A program made the position numbers and the translations under genes. The notes under the pieces were generated by a model. The model was not told the origin of the DNA. It searched no databases and saw only the letters and a list, made by a program, of their open reading frames with translations. Source: Planococcus chinensis (lineage in GTDB: Bacteria > Bacillota > Bacilli > Bacillales_A > Planococcaceae). Taken from it: a DNA stretch of 64,000 nt. Shown here one piece after another: positions 61,042-64,000 of this stretch. The DNA is taken from assembly GCF_020071995.1 (NCBI RefSeq), contig NZ_JABWTK010000004.1, forward strand, positions 1 to 64,000, in the 5' to 3' direction. Position 1 is the first letter of the stretch; every line of letters starts with the position of its first letter.

Positions 61042-62157
61042 ATGACATCGGCAAAAGGTTTAGAAGGTGTAGTAGCGACACAATCTGCCATCAGTTCTAT
61101 TATTGATGACACTCTTACATACGTTGGCTACAATATCGACGATTTAGCAGACAATGCTAGCTTCGAAGAAGTCGTTTATCTGCTTTGGCATCAGCGTTTG
61201 CCAAAAGAAGATGAATTAGCAGAATTGAAACAGCAATTGGCGGATGACATGGCCATCCCTCAAGAAGTGCTGGATCACTTCAAAACATACCCAATCGCAA
61301 AAGTTCATCCAATGGCGGCTCTTCGCACAGCCGTTTCAATGCTTGGACTATTTGACGAAGAGGCAGAAGAAATGAACCCTGAAGCGAATTACCGCAAAGC
61401 AATTCGCATCCAGGCTAAAATTTCGACAATCGTTACTGCTTTCGCCCGCATCCGCAAAGGGGAAGAGCCAGTGGCACCGAAGAGCGATTTGAGCTATGCA
61501 GCGAACTTCCTTTACATGCTTTCAGGATCTATGCCTGAAGACATTGAAGTAGAAGCGTTCAACAAAGCACTTGTTCTACACGCTGACCACGAATTGAATG
61601 CATCTACATTTACTGCACGCGTTGCAGTTGCTACATTGTCTGATGTCTATTCAGGAATCACTGCAGCAATCGGCGCATTAAAAGGGCCATTGCACGGTGG
61701 AGCGAACGAACAAGTAATGAAGATGCTGACTGAAATCGGTTCTGTTGATAAAGTTGATGAAATCATCAATGAAAAATTAGCGAACAAAGAAAAAATCATG
61801 GGCTTCGGACACCGCGTTTACCGCCAAGGTGATCCACGTGCGAAACACTTGCGCGAAATGTCCCAAAAATTAACGAAAATCCGCAACGAAGAAAAATGGT
61901 ATGAAATGTCAATCCGTATCGAAGAAATCGTAACTGGGCAAAAAGATCTTCCACCGAACGTGGATTTCTACTCTGCTTCTGTTTACCATTCTTTGAATAT
62001 CGAACACGACCTGTTCACTCCGATTTTTGCTGTATCCCGTACATCAGGCTGGTTGGCTCACATCCTTGAGCAGTATTCAAACAACCGCTTGATCCGTCCG
62101 CGTGCTGAATACATCGGACCTGGAATGCAGACTTATGTTCCAGTTTCTGAAAGATAA
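61042..62157 (+). CDS. citZ: citrate synthase
   Basis: 371 residues, the standard short Gram-positive form. Catalytic residues lie in GPLHGGANEQVMKM (His), GFGHRVYRQGDPRAKHL (His) and NVDFYSASVYHSL (Asp); RTSGWLAHILEQY precedes the CoA end. Condenses oxaloacetate with acetyl-CoA, the entry reaction of the TCA cycle. AAGGAGCG precedes the ATG. citZ-icd-mdh is an operon in B. subtilis; here the citZ-icd gap is long and filled by structured repeats, so coupling to icd may be altered. Confidence 0.97.
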   Translation: MTSAKGLEGVVATQSAISSIIDDTLTYVGYNIDDLADNASFEEVVYLLWHQRLPKEDELAELKQQLADDMAIPQEVLDHFKTYPIAKVHPMAALRTAVSMLGLFDEEAEEMNPEANYRKAIRIQAKISTIVTAFARIRKGEEPVAPKSDLSYAANFLYMLSGSMPEDIEVEAFNKALVLHADHELNASTFTARVAVATLSDVYSGITAAIGALKGPLHGGANEQVMKMLTEIGSVDKVDEIINEKLANKEKIMGFGHRVYRQGDPRAKHLREMSQKLTKIRNEEKWYEMSIRIEEIVTGQKDLPPNVDFYSASVYHSLNIEHDLFTPIFAVSRTSGWLAHILEQYSNNRLIRPRAEYIGPGMQTYVPVSER

Positions 62158-62170
62158 ATAGTAAAGCGGA

Positions 62171-62267
62171 GGCGATCGTCTAGGCCCGACAGGCATAAGA
62201 CAGACCAGCGCAGTGGCGCTTTTTGCCGCGCAGCTGGGTTGGCTTATGACCCGAGGGACTGATCGCC
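62171..62267. repeat. structured repeat 1 between citZ and icd
   Basis: Closed by GGCGATC/GATCGCC (62171-62177, 62261-62267), with inner pairing GGCATAAG/CTTATG and GGCGC/GCCGCG-like stems. Ends with CTGGACAA shortly after, resembling the end of the next repeat. Confidence 0.7.
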
Positions 62268-62292
62268 AGAGTCTGGACAATAGAAAAGTGCA

Positions 62293-62391
62293 GGTGCCTA
62301 TTCAGCCCCGACAAGCGCTGGAAGTCAGGCTGGTAATGGCGTTTTCTGCCATTGCTGGACTGACTGAAGCGACCTCGAGGGGCTAGGCACC
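62293..62391. repeat. structured repeat 2 between citZ and icd
   Basis: Closed by GGTGCCTA/TAGGCACC (62293-62300, 62384-62391) and AGCCCC/GGGGCT, with an apical AATGGC/GCCATT hairpin around a T-rich loop. Ends with CTAGACAA. Shares GCCC(C)GACA and the overall fold with repeat 1. The 335-base gap holds no ORF. Confidence 0.7.
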
Positions 62392-62492
62392 GGAACTAGA
62401 CAAGCTTTAAAGCAGTTAAGTTGAAAACAAAAAATACATGGGGCTCGCACATTGTGCAGCCCTATGACTTTGACTACAGGAGGCTATTACAA

Positions 62493-64000
<1,508 letters not shown>

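Overview
The window is chromosomal DNA of a Gram-positive bacterium of the order Bacillales, most likely the family Planococcaceae (Planococcus-like). This placement is inferred from three things. Gene order follows the Bacillus subtilis rpsD-ezrA-nifZ-thiI, sppA-yteJ-tpx-ytxK, ytkL-ytoI-ytpI-nrnA-dnaE and accDA-pfkA-pyk-citZ-icd-mdh neighbourhoods. Shine-Dalgarno sites are strong (AAGGAGG type) with many TTG/GTG starts. Regulation is of Firmicute type (T-box, preQ1-I riboswitch, cre-like sites). No rRNA, tRNA, CRISPR array, insertion sequence or prophage was recognised.

Layout. 0-16.5 kb: rpsD (reverse), a methionine gamma-lyase-like gene behind a cre-like site, free-Met-sulfoxide reductase and hisJ (reverse), then ezrA, nifZ-thiI (sulfur transfer to tRNA), an acyl-CoA synthetase, rarD, sppA-yteJ-tpx-ytxK and small genes. 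16.5-36 kb: an accessory region without B. subtilis synteny. It holds a Cys-rich pentapeptide protein, nucleotidyltransferases, an SgrR-like regulator divergent from an MFS exporter, a run of GNAT, Nudix, methyltransferase and kinase genes (two of them frameshifted), DMT and AbrB-type transporters, and an NhaC-family transporter behind a tyrosine T-box. 36-39 kb: an RsbR paralog and the queCDE operon under a preQ1-I riboswitch. 39-45.6 kb: a P-loop kinase, two membrane metallopeptidases, a disordered protein, and a universal stress protein. 45.9-55 kb: ald, an M24 peptidase, ytkL, ytoI, ytpI, nrnA and dnaE. 55-64 kb: a gntR-accD-accA operon with a candidate autoregulatory operator, pfkA-pyk-fxsA, then citZ-icd-mdh (mdh runs off the end).

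Themes. Central carbon flow is laid out in one direction from glycolysis (pfkA, pyk) through malonyl-CoA supply (accDA) to the TCA entry (citZ, icd, mdh). The most unusual signals are non-coding. Two intergenic sites carry a GC-rich palindromic repeat of one family, and at both sites the neighbouring terminator hairpin is present twice, flanking the repeat. A roughly 20-bp alternating tandem repeat lies at 14.65 kb. Two tandem structured repeats lie between citZ and icd. Protein-level oddities are a Tpx with one cysteine, a DnaE with an eroded PHP motif and short C-terminus, and two neighbouring genes broken at homopolymer or repeat-like runs. All statements rest on reading the sequence and on recalled family knowledge; no searches were run.
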